Source of the DNA: Hirudinaria manillensis
Taxonomy: Eukaryota; Annelida; Clitellata; Hirudinida; Hirudinidae
DNA length: 64,000 bases
Assembly (NCBI GenBank): GCA_034509925.1
Contig: CM067530.1
Coordinates: 7,566,001 to 7,630,000, forward strand
Direction: 5' to 3'
Shown: positions 62,581 to 64,000 of the stretch, piece after piece
Layout of the letters: each line of letters starts with the position of its first letter
How positions within the stretch are numbered: the first letter of the stretch is position 1
Position numbers and translations under genes: made by a program
The notes under the pieces: generated by a model
Database searches by the model: none
Told to the model about the DNA's origin: nothing
Seen by the model: only the letters and a program-made list of their open reading frames with translations

Positions 62581-64000
62581 ATGATTGGAAACTACATACC
62601 CGCCATAATCGTCATCGGCTTAGCCCTGACGACCTACAGATACCTCGGTCTGGGGGACTTGTTCGTCGAACTCATCAAAGCCAAAGAACTTCAAGCCCAA
62701 TATGACTACATCATTGGTTAGCAACAGTTTTCTCCTGCATCGATTGATAACATAATTTTCTCTGTTTTCTTTCATCGTTAGCTTTAATAGCAACACTTTA
62801 AGATGTACATGGAAACCTTATGTCACAATTAATAAGCCGCATTGATTTAAATATTCATAACTCTTAAATAATGTAGCTATTTCATGAGAGCTCATGAATA
62901 TTAATAAACTCCCAGTTGGAGGAGGAACAGCAGGGGCGGTACTTGCAGCGAGACTCTCCGAGAACAAGGACTTCAACATTTTGCTGGTGGAAGCGGGTGG
63001 AAATCCCCAGTCCAACCCGCTCATCGACATCCCCCTCATGGCTGACAGCGTCAGGACTCCTGAGTTCGACTGGCATTACTTGACCGTACCTCAGAAACAC
63101 GCCTGCAAAGGTCACGTCGATCAGGTGACCAGCTGATGCTTCTGTGAATTTTCTAAGGAAAATGAATATTTATATAATTGTTTTTAACACAATAACTTGT
63201 AAATAACTTGCTTTTATAAAGAATTGGCTCGATGAACGAAATCTTATCTGTGGTTTAGAAATGTTTTCGAAGTTGGTTTGTAACTTCGTGAGAGATTTTT
63301 GAGTTAAAAATTGATTGCTTAGTAACTTCTTTATTGTAAAACATTTAAGAGATATTTGCGAGAGTTGGTCTGTAAATTTGTAATCCCGATGTATCGACAT
63401 ATTCCATTTCCATGCATATTAACATTTTGATAGCGAAATAGCCAAAATGTAACAACAAGAAATAAAATCTCACAAAATAAATCTATCAAAAAACGCACTT
63501 TACAATTAGGTAAGATAAGCTTGGTGCTATTGTAAAAACAAATCAGTGAAGCATGGTTTTCACTTTCAGAGGGCAATTTGGCATTCGGGAAAAGGTCTTG
63601 GAGGGACGAGCAACATCAATTACATGCAGTACCTCAGAGGAAGCAGATACGATTACGATGGTTGGGCTTTGGCAGGGGCCGCTGGTTGGGCCTACAAAGA
63701 CGTTCTGCCTTATTTCATTAAATCTGAAGATCAACAGAACGGAGAATTTGTTAGAACCGGTTAGTTAGAAAGAAAATTCAGCTGAGCTGATGATAATAAA
63801 TATCTAATTTTTAATTATTTATTTGTCTATTTATTTATTACAAATAATATTATTTCCAGTTTTCCATGGATTTGGCGGAAGACTTGCAGTGAAAGATGTT
63901 GGACCAACCACGATGAACCAGATCATGGGCCTCTGCTTCAAGGAAATTTCACTCAAAAGACGAGATTTGAACGGAAAGAACCAATTCGGTAGACGTGATT
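62581..64000 (+). CDS. GMC oxidoreductase (glucose/choline dehydrogenase-like), 5' part
   Basis: FAD-dependent flavoprotein of the glucose-methanol-choline family; runs off the window. Exons: 62581-62716, 62916-63124, 63570-63759, 63860 to at least 64000. Residues 1-45 include a hydrophobic segment IPAIIVIGLALTTYRYLGLG, a signal anchor or signal peptide. The FAD-binding beta-alpha-beta is YDYIIVGGGTAGAVLAARLS and the acidic end of strand 2 is ILLVEAG. The GMC signature 1 region is HSGKGLGGTSNINYMQYLRG. FHGFGGRLAVKD follows in exon 4. The catalytic His/Asn near the C-terminus lie outside the window. Substrate cannot be assigned; in invertebrates these enzymes serve in cuticle, detoxification and sugar oxidation. 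Confidence 0.9.

Overview
This is animal nuclear DNA, almost certainly from a bilaterian invertebrate and probably a protostome. Genes are split into many short exons with GT/AG introns, mostly 60-150 bp. The DNA is AT-rich and full of ATT/TTA and AAAT microsatellites. The gene set (synapsin, ERCC1, Friend-of-GATA, Runt, penta-EF calpain, alpha-2-macroglobulin family, GMC oxidoreductase) is animal. I cannot name the phylum from the sequence. No operons, CRISPR arrays, bacterial genes or virus-like genes were seen.

Layout. 0.2-4.6 kb (+): two tandem lysosomal phospholipase A2 (PLA2G15/LCAT family) genes with identical exon structure. 7.5-8.5 kb (-): a spliced gene I do not recognise. 9.5-13.45 kb (-): a decayed two-ORF LINE retrotransposon, followed by a small C2H2 zinc-finger ORF and a short inverted repeat whose two arms each open with the same start-codon peptide. 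17.2-24.45 kb (+): an alpha-2-macroglobulin/TEP gene of about 34 exons that has lost its thioester. 24.9-26.0 kb (-): an unrecognised gene overlapping head-to-head the first exon of a complete 20-exon calpain (25.97-32.37 kb, +). 33.3-34.6 kb (-): an F-box protein. 35.8-38.3 kb (-): synapsin. 38.7-40.3 kb (-): ERCC1. 40.4-45.2 kb (-): three intronless UBC12 (NEDD8 E2)-family genes. Two of these are near-identical products of a recent tandem duplication, and one duplicate carries a 793-bp Mutator-like transposon with target-site duplication and terminal inverted repeats. 47.0-56.7 kb (+): a Friend-of-GATA (FOG/ush/ZFPM) gene whose 4.7-kb first intron holds a dense cluster of GATAAG sites. 59.7-61.6 kb (+): a minimal Runt-domain gene. 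62.6 kb to the window end (+): the 5' part of a GMC oxidoreductase gene.

For eight genes (both phospholipases, calpain, synapsin, FOG, Runt, and the two UBC12-like copies as single ORFs) the exon coordinates were worked out by hand and sum to a whole number of codons without a stop, so those structures are well supported. The functional links I can see are three. FOG and Runt are both partners of GATA factors and lie about 3 kb apart on the same strand. The FOG intron looks like a GATA-responsive control region. The UBC12 cluster looks like recent expansion of a neddylation E2 with an altered N-terminal docking peptide.
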